Assembly (NCBI GenBank): GCA_006503475.1
Contig: RSEH01000284.1
Span: 1 to 57,455, forward strand
Length of the DNA: 57,455 nucleotides
Reading direction: 5' to 3'
DNA from: Stentor roeselii
Taxonomy: Eukaryota > Ciliophora > Heterotrichea > Heterotrichida > Stentoridae
Position numbers and translations under genes: made by a program. Numbering within the stretch: the stretch's first letter is position 1; every line of letters starts with the position of its first letter. This document shows positions 18,359 through 26,508 of the stretch, in pieces. Under the pieces are notes generated by a model that was given only the letters and a program-made list of their open reading frames with translations, was not told the DNA's origin and did not search any database.

Positions 18359-18781
18359 ATGAGTCTGAAATTGTTTAAGTTTACCAATCAACAGAGGAAA
18401 TTCTTGTTTGCGCTGGTTACTTGTGGGAGAAGATCGGATGTCCTTGAAGGTGAGGACTTGAAAATAGCTGAAAAAGCAAAGAAAAGAATTATTTATACGC
18501 AGACCTTTACATGGCTTGGAAGTATTGCAATATATTATCATTTTACGTGCTTTGGATACTTCTTGATCAACTTTCCCGTTTCGGTTATTGCTTCCACGGT
18601 GACTAGTTATCCATTGAGTTGGTATTTATCTGGAAAGAGATATCGGGAGTTGGCTGAGGTGGCGAAGAGAACTCAATTAGTTAGTAAAATTGATCAGTTT
18701 CGAGTACCTATCAAAACCAGGGAATTTCTTAAAAGCAAATATGAGAGACTCGTACTTAAAGATAGAGATTTCTTAAACTAA
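18359..18781 (+). CDS. Small membrane protein, 140 aa
   Basis: Two hydrophobic stretches near residues 48-66 (FTWLGSIAIYYHFTCFGYF) and 68-88 (INFPVSVIASTVTSYPLSWYL) suggest two transmembrane helices, with basic cytosolic ends. No family recognised; the size would fit an organelle or ER membrane subunit. ATG at 18359 lies 27 bp from the PLK4 start on the other strand, so both promoters must overlap. Its 3' flank is T/G-rich. Confidence 0.75.
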   Translation: MSLKLFKFTNQQRKFLFALVTCGRRSDVLEGEDLKIAEKAKKRIIYTQTFTWLGSIAIYYHFTCFGYFLINFPVSVIASTVTSYPLSWYLSGKRYRELAEVAKRTQLVSKIDQFRVPIKTREFLKSKYERLVLKDRDFLN

Positions 18782-19662
18782 TCAGGTGATTAGGAGATTT
18801 TATGGATTTTTTTTCTTGGGTGTTAATCATTTGAGATTTTGTTAGGATGAGATAGGGATAGCTTGTGGGATTTTCTTTTGAGGAGATTGAATTCGGATTT
18901 AAATCCATTTATTTCATTATCTTTAAGAAGGTTATTCTTTGGTTATGCCATATTGGGAAAAATTCATTATTTGAACTTGATTCAAGGAATTTTTGTTTGA
19001 TTCGAGATTTTTGTGAATGGTTTTTTATTTATATGATAGTTGAGGATAATAAGGTAATTCACTTCTGGTTTTATTTTGGATTGTGGAATTCTAGTATTTA
19101 GTTAGGATGAATGATTTCAGAAAACTGTTTTAGCGGGATTTGTAAATCAATCATTTCATAATTAATCAATTTTTTAGAATGACAAAGTTGATAATAGATA
19201 AAATGTAGATATTATTCATTTTCCAGCCTGATTGAAATTGATTGATTTGAATAAATTGTAGTTGAAAGACCTTTGATCTAAGTATATTCATTAAAATATA
19301 GAAATTATTTCAAATGCGGAAATAAATCAAGATTGAATAATTCACACTTTAATATAATTTATCCAGTTCATACCTACTCTAATACTATTCCATATTCTAA
19401 AATCCTTGATTTATCCAGTTATACTCTCCCCCACATCTAAAATACCCTAATAAACCCCGATAAACCCCAAACCATTTCTCCAATAAAAAACCAATAAACA
19501 TTCAAAAATACCTAACTCCTAAAAAATCCTTTTCATCAACACCCAATCCTTAAACCCAAAACCTCAACATTAATCCCTCCTTCCCTTAAAAACCCAAAAC
19601 CTCAACATTAATCTCTCTTCAACCTCAAAAAAAAACCTAAAAAATACCGAATAATTAATTTA
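18782..19662. other. Long convergent intergenic gap with opposite strand skews
   Basis: 880 nt between two convergent genes. From 18782 to about 19260 the plus strand is T/G-rich; from about 19380 to 19650 it is A/C-rich. Both halves are therefore T/G-rich in the sense of the gene they follow, as expected of 3' flanks here. A 78-codon frame at 18865-19101 is judged non-coding (low-complexity, no conserved pattern). No RNA gene seen. Confidence 0.6.
19552..19613 (+). repeat. Direct repeat, two copies of about 24 nt
   Basis: The sequence aaacccaaaacctcaacatt plus aatc occurs at 19552-19575 and again at 19590-19613, 38 nt apart, within the C-rich 3' flank. It looks like a local duplication; function unknown. 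Confidence 0.8.
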
Positions 19663-20190
19663 TTAAATCTCAATTGTGTTAACCGTATCAAAAAGACAAG
19701 TCAAATTCTTCTTATAAGTACTATCAAACCTAAACTCATCAGCCATATCTTTATAGCTTTTTTGCAGTTTATAAAAATGGAAATCAATAACCTGCGGTAA
19801 AAGAGCTTCAGAACAGCTGAGGATTCCCAGTTCAACTTTCGGAGTTTCTCTTGCAAGGAACTTGTTTTCAGGAATCGAGGCAAAAATATCACAAAGTGAA
19901 CTTTTCACTAGAATTTTGTTCTTTTCTTGTGCGAACATCTTTTTTTTTTGGTCCCAGCCCCACTTGTAGATCTGGGCTTCGGTTAAACCTGTTTTTTTCA
20001 TCAGTCTGGAGATCTGCTGCTTGTCCCATTCGGAGTTCGTCGCGAACTCCTGGGAAAGGATTTCAAGTTGGTTTAGACTTTTCCTTTTACGCTTTCTGAT
20101 TGTTTTTCTTTTGGAGAGACGGTTGGTGCAGTCTTGGAAGGGACTTGATAGGAATTCTTTATCTTCTTCGGGGGATGAAGAGTATTTCAT
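19663..20190 (-). CDS. Homeodomain-type transcription factor, 175 aa
   Basis: A basic N-terminal arm (RKTIRKRKRKS, 28-38) leads into a homeodomain-like three-helix fold at about 30-86: QLEILSQEFATNSEW (helix 1), DKQQISRLMKKTGL (helix 2) and TEAQIYKWGWDQKKKMF (recognition helix). Homeodomains normally have WFxNxR in helix 3; here the motif is WGWDQKKK, with W77 kept, so base contacts would differ. It is probably a nuclear DNA-binding protein; the remaining 90 residues have no recognised domain. Confidence 0.8.
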   Translation of the reverse strand: MKYSSSPEEDKEFLSSPFQDCTNRLSKRKTIRKRKRKSLNQLEILSQEFATNSEWDKQQISRLMKKTGLTEAQIYKWGWDQKKKMFAQEKNKILVKSSLCDIFASIPENKFLARETPKVELGILSCSEALLPQVIDFHFYKLQKSYKDMADEFRFDSTYKKNLTCLFDTVNTIEI

Positions 20191-20422
20191 ATTTATTTGA
20201 AATGCTTTAAAACTGCCAATGGCGCCACTTATTTAAACAGTCATGGAAACCTATAGTTTTGAACTATTCCTATGGTATAATTACGCAGCTTTTAAAGATG
20301 AGCGGTTCAGTAAAAAGGGAGAAAAGGTCTAAGAAAAGGGTGCAACTCATTTCTTAAATAACAAAAAATTTACAATTTCCAAAAAAACCTATCAAAACCA
20401 ACCCAATCAATTCTAAAATAAG

Positions 20423-21163
20423 ATGGAAAGCATGAAAGAAATCCTAGCACTAAAAGAAAAAATCCGAGAAAAGGAAGACCAACTAAAAAAAACTCACCAA
20501 AAATCCTTATCCCAGCCTTCTCTTTACACCAACTACAACAAAATCGCATTCGATCGGCTTCAAGAGCAAGAAAAAAAGCGAATGATCAGTTCGACCCTTG
20601 CTCAGCAATTAGAAGCAAAATCTTTATATCGTCTTCAAGAGACTCAAAATAAACTTCAACAGGTCCGAAGTCGACTTGATTCACTTAATCGAATGAAAGA
20701 AGACCAGGAAAGAAGTCTTCTTCAAAAAGGACTTCAGTTCAGGGCTTATAAAGAAGATCTCGATGCTCAGCAGTACCTCAAGTCAAAGATCGTCTTGACT
20801 GAAAGGGCTGAACGCAAGTCGCCTCTTCCGATACCTGAAGAGTCTCCTGTTAAACCTGAACCGTTTAGGCAAGGACTTCATTCTTTGTATCTTACGAAAC
20901 GTCAGCCGAAGACTTTGTGTTTTAATCCGATTACTGGAAGCTTGCAGGATACTTCTAACTTTTTGAATGGAAAGTTTCCGAAGAATAACAGCAGTTATCA
21001 ACTCTCAACTCACGAAAACCTCTTCCTCCCATCCTTAAAAAACCGTGACCCAATTCCCGTAGAATTCTCAAATCTAAAAGCCTTCCAACAACCAAAGTTC
21101 ACAAAACTCCATCCAAAGTTTGTGCGATCATTTCCAATAACAGGAGGTGATTTTTACAATTAG
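20423..21163 (+). CDS. Coiled-coil protein, probable cytoskeletal, 246 aa
   Basis: Residues 1-120 are a long charged helix (EKIREKEDQLKKTH, RLQETQNKLQQVRSRLDSL) with coiled-coil character. The C-terminal half is Pro/Phe/Asn-rich with short linear motifs (FNPITGSL, LPSLKNRDPIP, FPITGGDFYN). No named family. Codon style switches sharply near 21000 from G/T-ending to C/A-ending. The gene converges with the RIIa gene, with 18 nt between their stops. Confidence 0.78.
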   Translation: MESMKEILALKEKIREKEDQLKKTHQKSLSQPSLYTNYNKIAFDRLQEQEKKRMISSTLAQQLEAKSLYRLQETQNKLQQVRSRLDSLNRMKEDQERSLLQKGLQFRAYKEDLDAQQYLKSKIVLTERAERKSPLPIPEESPVKPEPFRQGLHSLYLTKRQPKTLCFNPITGSLQDTSNFLNGKFPKNNSSYQLSTHENLFLPSLKNRDPIPVEFSNLKAFQQPKFTKLHPKFVRSFPITGGDFYN

Positions 21164-21181
21164 CAGTTACTAAATAATTTC

Positions 21182-21367
21182 CTACTTATGATGCCCCTTG
21201 ACAGATTCTTCAAGTAATCTTTCAAAATACGCAGCTGAAAAGGCGATGATATCAGAGGGGTTATTTTTAATCACTTCCTTTGAATAATTCTTAAGAATTC
21301 CTGGTAATTCCTCAGGTACCGAAATTTGTTCAGCAGCAAAAATTCTCATTTCTTTGATATCCGCCAT
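21182..21367 (-). CDS. RIIa-domain protein, ropporin/radial-spoke RSP11-like, 61 aa
   Basis: Nearly the whole protein is an RIIa dimerisation/docking domain: EQISVPEELPGILKNYSKEV, then IKNNPSDIIAFSAAYFERLL. This follows the ROPN1/ROPN1L/RSP11 pattern (I...LP.hLK.ft KaaI...P.Dhh.WsA.YF..L). Known relatives bind amphipathic helices of AKAP-type radial-spoke proteins in motile cilia. Missing the longer C-terminus of animal ropporins. It lies 25 nt downstream of the cyclin gene on the same strand. Confidence 0.87.
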   Translation of the reverse strand: MADIKEMRIFAAEQISVPEELPGILKNYSKEVIKNNPSDIIAFSAAYFERLLEESVKGHHK

Positions 21368-21392
21368 TTAAATTATATTCTTCGTGACAGGT

Positions 21393-22691
21393 TTAAAGAG
21401 TCTTAAGTAAGTTTTCATCATGAACTTCCCTCAGCTTTGCCTCTGCGCCATTACTGGAGCCTTGTAATTTTCTCACAGTGTCCACATCAAGAGGGACTAT
21501 TGGGAAACTTCTGGACTTTCGGTCAGTGAAGGTTCTTAGCAAGAAATAAAATTTTGCATATTCGCTTTTTGTGATTCCTACTTGAAAATCGATTAAACTC
21601 AGGAAAGTACTTTCTAATGAGTTTATTTCTGAAAGGCTGATGTTTGAAAAAACATCTGAAAAGTTGATGTTTTCGTAGGATTCGTCGTCCCAGACTTTGC
21701 TTGAGAGGACTAAGGTTATGAAGATTAAACGCTTCCAGTTGCGCTCGGTTGGACGGATACTTGTTAGGCTTCGAAGGCGCTCGATGTAGATCAGGCAGAT
21801 TATACTGCATTCTTTTTCCATTTTGCTTCGGATGATTATGTTTTTGGTGATGTTGTAGATTTCTTCTTCGGCTGGAAATACACCGAGTTTTGAGTGAGGG
21901 TCAGTAAACTTGACATTAAACATCTCTTTGATTCCCAAAGGAATAATAGCGCCAGGTGCAGCCAACCCAAGTTCCGCCAGCTGTTCATCTTCATTTAAAA
22001 TCATAACCCTAAGCACCTTACTGAGACACTTACAAATCTCTTCAATATCCAAATAATGCAAAGTAGACCTCATCTTAGCCGAGTCATAAGAAACTCCCAA
22101 CTCCTGCTGTTCCTTCGAAACCTCAGGAAATTCCTCAAAAGGGTCAAAAGACTCCTGCTTCTTAGGACTAGGCGAGTTGCACTCCAACTGCAAAGTCAAT
22201 TCCCTGATCTTCCTATTAGCTTCTTCAAGTTCCGCAATCAAATTCGACCTATCACTTTCACTGTTACTTTTACTGAAAGGCTCTTGAAAGTCCAGCATTT
22301 TTCGAAATGATCCTCTAGGAGTTGAAACTTTCGCCTTAGAAGAAGGTCTTCTTCCCTTTTCCTTCGAAGAGGACCTGGTTGATGAGCTTCTTACTTTTGG
22401 AGTGTCTTTGACTTGAAGTTTTTTTAGAAGATTTAAAATTCCTTCGAATTTGCTTCGATGACCTGGAAAAAACTTGATCGAGTCGAGAAGGGCTTGAGTT
22501 TCGGACTCGGACTGGTAGACTAAAGACTTCAGGTTCTGGTCGAAGCCCTTGTCGGCGAGGATCTTGTAGTAAGATTGCAAGTTGTACTTTTTTAATAGAG
22601 TCAAAAGGGCTGAGTCTTCTTCTGGTTTCTTTGGAGTTGGAACTTTAGGTTTTAAGGAGATCGGCTGCTTCTTTGGGATCTGGCTGCTCAT
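21393..22691 (-). CDS. SAM domain-cyclin Y fusion protein, 432 aa
   Basis: Residues about 27-92 (LLKKYNLQSYYKILADKGF...FFPGHRSKFEGILNLLKKL) fit a SAM domain. A basic Ser-rich linker and a short coiled coil (150-170) follow. Residues about 245-385 are a cyclin box of the cyclin Y/PHO80 type; ERNWKRLIFITLVLSSKVWD and YAKFYFLLRTF are close to CCNY. Cyclin Y partners PFTAIRE/PCTAIRE kinases at membranes, so a similar CDK-activating role is inferred, with SAM giving localisation or oligomerisation. Animal CCNY instead uses N-myristoylation. Strand composition switches near 21895 and 22330 inside the frame. Confidence 0.87.
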   Translation of the reverse strand: MSSQIPKKQPISLKPKVPTPKKPEEDSALLTLLKKYNLQSYYKILADKGFDQNLKSLVYQSESETQALLDSIKFFPGHRSKFEGILNLLKKLQVKDTPKVRSSSTRSSSKEKGRRPSSKAKVSTPRGSFRKMLDFQEPFSKSNSESDRSNLIAELEEANRKIRELTLQLECNSPSPKKQESFDPFEEFPEVSKEQQELGVSYDSAKMRSTLHYLDIEEICKCLSKVLRVMILNEDEQLAELGLAAPGAIIPLGIKEMFNVKFTDPHSKLGVFPAEEEIYNITKNIIIRSKMEKECSIICLIYIERLRSLTSIRPTERNWKRLIFITLVLSSKVWDDESYENINFSDVFSNISLSEINSLESTFLSLIDFQVGITKSEYAKFYFLLRTFTDRKSRSFPIVPLDVDTVRKLQGSSNGAEAKLREVHDENLLKTL

Positions 22692-22919
22692 TTGTTAATT
22701 ATTTAAAATTTTCATGTTGTGGTAGATGATTAACTGATGATGTAGGAGATTAGGAAGATTGGGTTATTATGAATAGGATGATGTTTTAGGTGAAAGGTTG
22801 GAAGATGCCATTAATGAGAAATTTCAGAATCGATTGAAATTTCTTTAATTCATAGGGCTTGAATCATTTATGCACGAAATGATGAATCTTTTCATGATGA
22901 GATTTTATTTATTATTGAA

Positions 22920-23648
22920 CTAGTCATTTTTGGACTGGGTTTCTGCTTTTTTGATAAACTCGTCGATTCCTTGGTCGACTCGGTCGATTGAGTTTAAGTT
23001 TTGTTTGATCTTGTTGAGAAGACTTTTTACCCTGTTTTTGACGGCACTTTCAGTTCGGTTTTTAACCAACCTTGTGATGAGGCTCCACTTTTTACCGAAT
23101 TCTTTGAAGCTTTTCAGGACTTTAACGTCATCTTCTAGTTTCCAAGGACCGCGCTCAACTTCCGGGTTTAGGTAGTTATTCCACCTTTCCTTACACTGTT
23201 TTCCGCTTCTGATATTCAGGTTATTATGCACTTCTTTATTCAAAACAGCAGCGATTTTCCCCCACTTTTTCTTGCTTTTTTGAATAAGTGCTTGTAACAA
23301 GTCATCTTCAGTCTTTGACCAGATACCAGGTCTCAAAGTTCCGCTTTTATGTATTTCATTGACTTTAAGCATGATTTGTTTCGGACTTTGTGTGAAACTC
23401 GCGCCGATTATTTCAAAGTCCTTCAAAGTCAGTTCTTCAAGTCTCTTGTTAGATTCTTCTGCGAATTGAGAGGCTTTGGAGAAGGCCTGTTCAATTTCTT
23501 GTTTTTTCCAAGTTCTTTGGTACTTCTTTCCCTGTGGGTCCACTGAAGGTGTTGGGGGCGCTACTGGGACTGCCACAGGTGCCGGGTAACAAGCGAAAAA
23601 AGGGTTCATTCTCATCAGATAAGTGAATAAATGGCTACCGTCAATCAT
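22920..23648 (-). CDS. MYB-repeat DNA-binding protein, 242 aa
   Basis: Two clear MYB/SANT repeats: about 106-160 (GIWSKTEDDLLQALIQKSKKKWGKIAAVL...QCKERWNNYLNP) and 162-212 (GPWKLEDDVKVLKSFKEFGKKWSLITRLV...AVKNRVKSLL). A more degenerate repeat-like segment with W47 precedes them. The first ~40 residues are Pro/Ala/Val-rich. It most resembles R2R3-type MYB factors. The start ATG at 23648 is upstream of a second ATG (MNPFFACY, about residue 14), which is an alternative. The 5' flank is A/C-rich in the sense direction. Confidence 0.88.
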   Translation of the reverse strand: MIDGSHLFTYLMRMNPFFACYPAPVAVPVAPPTPSVDPQGKKYQRTWKKQEIEQAFSKASQFAEESNKRLEELTLKDFEIIGASFTQSPKQIMLKVNEIHKSGTLRPGIWSKTEDDLLQALIQKSKKKWGKIAAVLNKEVHNNLNIRSGKQCKERWNNYLNPEVERGPWKLEDDVKVLKSFKEFGKKWSLITRLVKNRTESAVKNRVKSLLNKIKQNLNSIDRVDQGIDEFIKKAETQSKND

Positions 23649-24144
23649 TTTATATAGGAATGGATTCCTTAATGGATGTTGAAAATGCAGTAAAAAGGTT
23701 CAACTGATTTTAATTTTTTTTTGATTTCAATTAAAGAAAATCTAGTTTTTTGTGGGATTAAAGTGAAAAGAGATGATTAAGGAGATTTAGGTTTATTGTA
23801 AGATGGTTTCTGGAAAGGATTTAAATGGTTTTTTTTTGGATGAATTTGGGGGATTTTTGAGGGTTTTTAGAGGATTTAAGTGGGTTTATTATAAAAAATG
23901 TGGGGAATTGTATAGAAATCAGAGAGAGGGTTAATTTTTTTGGGTTAATGAAATAGTTTTAGGTATAAGGATTTATCAGGTAGAAAATTCATTTGATTTA
24001 CTAAAACAAAATTATTTGCTGTTCTCAAGGTCCTTCCATTCTTCTTCCAAAACCCAATCTTAATCCCCAAATATCTTAAACCAAATCCCTCCCAAACAAA
24101 ATCCCTAAGATAAAAGAACTTCCATATTGCAATGTCCACAATAA
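23649..24144. other. Divergent promoter region with a sharp skew switch
   Basis: 495 nt between the MYB start (minus) and the ceramide synthase start (plus). Up to about 23940 the plus strand is T/G-rich with G runs (tttgggggattttt); from about 24000 to 24130 it is A/C-rich. Each half is A/C-rich in the sense of the gene it precedes. A 64-codon minus frame at 23945-24139 is not believed, because it would leave 5 bp before the next start. Confidence 0.65.
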
Positions 24145-25140
24145 ATGCTTCTGGAATCGTTAGGAAATCTGATAAGTTTCAAAGACTTCAGCAGCAAATA
24201 CCTTCGAAGCCAGATCCAATACCTATTCCTTTCAATGCTAGTCCTGCTAATCCCCTGGACACTGAAGTTCCTAACAACTTTCACCGAAATCGTCCAAAGT
24301 CTAAAGCAAGGAAACCCAAATTACCCATGGCCAAGTTATTCAGACTTCTTGAAATCCTTGTTTTTTTCATTATTTCTACTAGGAATTTCAACATTATTCC
24401 GAAAATTCCTGACATCAACAGGAGACAAGTTGATTTCCTTGAAGTACAAAGGAGAAGATCGTTCATTTCGAGCAGAAAAACTGGTGGACTGTACATTTAA
24501 AGGAATTTACTACTTGTTTAGTTCAACTCTCGGGTACTTCATAGCGAAAGACTGCGATTTCCTCACTTCTCGACTAGGTGGCCATGGTTCTTCAGTGAAT
24601 TCATTCAAAGGGTACCCGTACCAGTCTTACTCGAACTACGAAGAAATCAAGTTTTACCTCGTGATGCAACTGGGGTATCACCTGTTTTCCTTATTTCAAC
24701 ATATCTTGAAAAAGCCGAAAAACGACTACATTGAGATGTTGCTTCATCATCTGATGACAGTGGCACTGATAGGACTTGCTTACTTCATGAACTATGTCGC
24801 GATTTCAGTGATTGTCCTCATGGTTCATGACTTTTCAGACGTTTTCGGGTATATTGTTAGAGTTTTCGTTGATACCAACTTTAAAGTAGTGACCCTCGCA
24901 GCGTACCTCGGGCTTCTTATCAGCTGGCTTTATTTGAGACTTGTTGTTTTTCCTTTCGACATTATTTACTATGGACTTTACCTGAATTTAGAGATTTTTG
25001 ACTTGCCAGGAACGATTTTATTAGCTGTTATGCTTCATTGTTTAGTGGTTTTACACTTGTATTGGTATTATCTCTTCATTCAAATGGGTCTCAAGTTCCT
25101 GAAGACTAAAACCACACAAGACACTTATCATGTCGAATGA
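24145..25140 (+). CDS. Ceramide synthase (TLC domain), 331 aa
   Basis: Polytopic ER membrane enzyme that N-acylates sphingoid bases with acyl-CoA. The TLC/Lag1 core is clear: DYIEMLLHHLMTVALI with the double His 201-202, followed by MVHDFSD (His228, Asp229) in the next helix; both are the conserved catalytic Lag1 residues. Six or more hydrophobic helices run from residue 25 to 325. No Hox-like domain is present. The first ATG (24145) gives MLLESLGN; an overlapping plus frame starting at 24132 is a shadow. Ends in TGA. Confidence 0.93.
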   Translation: MLLESLGNLISFKDFSSKYLRSQIQYLFLSMLVLLIPWTLKFLTTFTEIVQSLKQGNPNYPWPSYSDFLKSLFFSLFLLGISTLFRKFLTSTGDKLISLKYKGEDRSFRAEKLVDCTFKGIYYLFSSTLGYFIAKDCDFLTSRLGGHGSSVNSFKGYPYQSYSNYEEIKFYLVMQLGYHLFSLFQHILKKPKNDYIEMLLHHLMTVALIGLAYFMNYVAISVIVLMVHDFSDVFGYIVRVFVDTNFKVVTLAAYLGLLISWLYLRLVVFPFDIIYYGLYLNLEIFDLPGTILLAVMLHCLVVLHLYWYYLFIQMGLKFLKTKTTQDTYHVE

Positions 25141-25176
25141 GAACTTTAGTTAGTTCTAAACTTAAATTATTATTTT

Positions 25177-25734
25177 TCATAGTTGGAACATCTGCGATGT
25201 TCGGAAAATCCAGGGTGATAAGTTTTCACGGAATTTTGAAGGAATTTTCAGAGAATTTCGACGGTCTTGAAGAGCTGATGTTGTTCGTAACTTGGAATTT
25301 AAATCGGCTAATTGGAATGTTTTGGATTTTATGTCGGTTTTCTCGGTTTTTCGCTTTTGGGGTTGCGTGGGACTTTGGACTTTTTCGTGGAAGACCATGT
25401 TGAAATCGAGGGATTTTGATAATAATTGGAAACTCTCGATTTTGTAGTCTTTTGGAGTTGAATCGTGACTTGAAGGGATTGATGTTGAGAGACGAGCTCG
25501 TTTTTTTATGAATTTTTTAGATGAGTCTTCGATTCTGACTGGTGGCAAGTAAATCGCTTTAGGGTCTCTGGGAGATTCAACTTTAACCTCAACAAGAGTT
25601 TCTCGATTAAGCAAAATCCTATCATAAACACTTTCAGTAAAACGTGAAATTCGGTAAGGATTATACTTATTCATAGAAGCAATGAAAGTTCTTTTTCGTT
25701 GTTCTGGAGTTAATCCAGGATTTAATACTTCCAT
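25177..25734 (-). CDS. Hypothetical basic protein, 185 aa
   Basis: No recognised domain. Residues 1-50 (LTPEQRKRTFIASMNKYNPYRISRFTESVYDRILLNRE) look helical and conserved-like; the rest is Lys/Ser/Arg-rich and probably disordered. Minus-strand gene convergent with ceramide synthase (36 nt between stops) and 37 nt downstream of the next minus gene. Supported by ATG, length and the typical spacing only. Confidence 0.68.
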   Translation of the reverse strand: MEVLNPGLTPEQRKRTFIASMNKYNPYRISRFTESVYDRILLNRETLVEVKVESPRDPKAIYLPPVRIEDSSKKFIKKRARLSTSIPSSHDSTPKDYKIESFQLLSKSLDFNMVFHEKVQSPTQPQKRKTEKTDIKSKTFQLADLNSKLRTTSALQDRRNSLKIPSKFRENLSPWIFRTSQMFQL

Positions 25735-25771
25735 TTATCAAATAAACTAATATACAATAAATCTCAATTTT

Positions 25772-26500
25772 CTAAAGAATCTCGATTTTCCTTTTAACAT
25801 CCTGAAGTTCTTCCATCAACGACTTTTCAATTTCAGTTAAAAGTTGCAGATTCCTTATTTCCCCGCTTAAACTTCTCAAACCCATCCTTTTTTCACGTAA
25901 AAACTGATTTTTTAACGTTGAAAGTGCTTCAAAAGTCGATTTTATCTCGAGAAAATTATTGATTTCCTTGTCTTTCACCTGGTTTAGCAATGAAGAGTTC
26001 TCTATTCTCAGATCTTCTAAAGTTCCAAGGTCTTCAGCAGGCGATTTTAGGCAAATTTGAAGGAATTTTATTTTTTCACAGGTTTTTTCAAGTTTGCATT
26101 GATTTTCGTTTAGTTTTTGACTTACTTGGGACTTTTCTTTCTCGAGGGATAATAGGATTGAGAAGGTATCTGAAAAATCTCTTTGAAGGAAACGGGATTT
26201 TCGGTTTAGATCTTCGATTTTTAGGAAGTTTTCGGAATTGGATATGATTTTAGTTTGGAGATGGTGGCTTTCTTGCATTTTTTTTATGCTTGTTGAGGTT
26301 AGTTCTGAGTTTTCTTGGTGGATCTGGTCAATTCTAAATTTCAAGTCCCTCTCCAATTCCCTAACCATCTCCCAACACTTCTCACACAAGCCCTCATGAA
26401 AGCTTCCCCTTCTATTTCCAAAATCTTCCAAATTTTCAAAACATTCACAACAAGGAGTATTTTCAGCAGAAGTGACTTCATCAGAGTCTTCCCCAATCAT
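25772..26500 (-). CDS. Coiled-coil protein with N-terminal Cys cluster, 242 aa
   Basis: Residues 17-45 hold CCECFENLEDFGNRR...LCEKCWEM, two CxxC-type pairs that could bind one zinc ion. From residue 50 to the end the protein is almost continuously charged and helical (coiled coil, e.g. LEKEKSQVSQKLNENQCKLEKTC). No orthologue named. Its start lies only 8 nt past the stop of the TBC gene on the same strand. The composition of the DNA flips near 26335, inside the frame. Confidence 0.78.
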   Translation of the reverse strand: MIGEDSDEVTSAENTPCCECFENLEDFGNRRGSFHEGLCEKCWEMVRELERDLKFRIDQIHQENSELTSTSIKKMQESHHLQTKIISNSENFLKIEDLNRKSRFLQRDFSDTFSILLSLEKEKSQVSQKLNENQCKLEKTCEKIKFLQICLKSPAEDLGTLEDLRIENSSLLNQVKDKEINNFLEIKSTFEALSTLKNQFLREKRMGLRSLSGEIRNLQLLTEIEKSLMEELQDVKRKIEIL

Positions 26501-26508
26501 GACAAAAT

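Noticed and set aside
18865-19101. A 78-codon plus-strand open frame
   Set aside because: Hydrophobic low-complexity text in a T/G-rich 3' flank, no conserved motif and no typical start context.
23945-24139. A 64-codon minus-strand frame before ceramide synthase
   Set aside because: It would start 5 bp from the next gene's ATG and fills the A/C-rich 5' flank; composition explains it.
24132-24500. A 122-codon plus frame overlapping the ceramide synthase gene
   Set aside because: Out of frame with the clearly conserved TLC protein; shadow.
25137-25403. An 88-codon plus frame opposite the 185-aa minus gene
   Set aside because: Antisense to a longer frame, overlaps the ceramide synthase stop, no family pattern.
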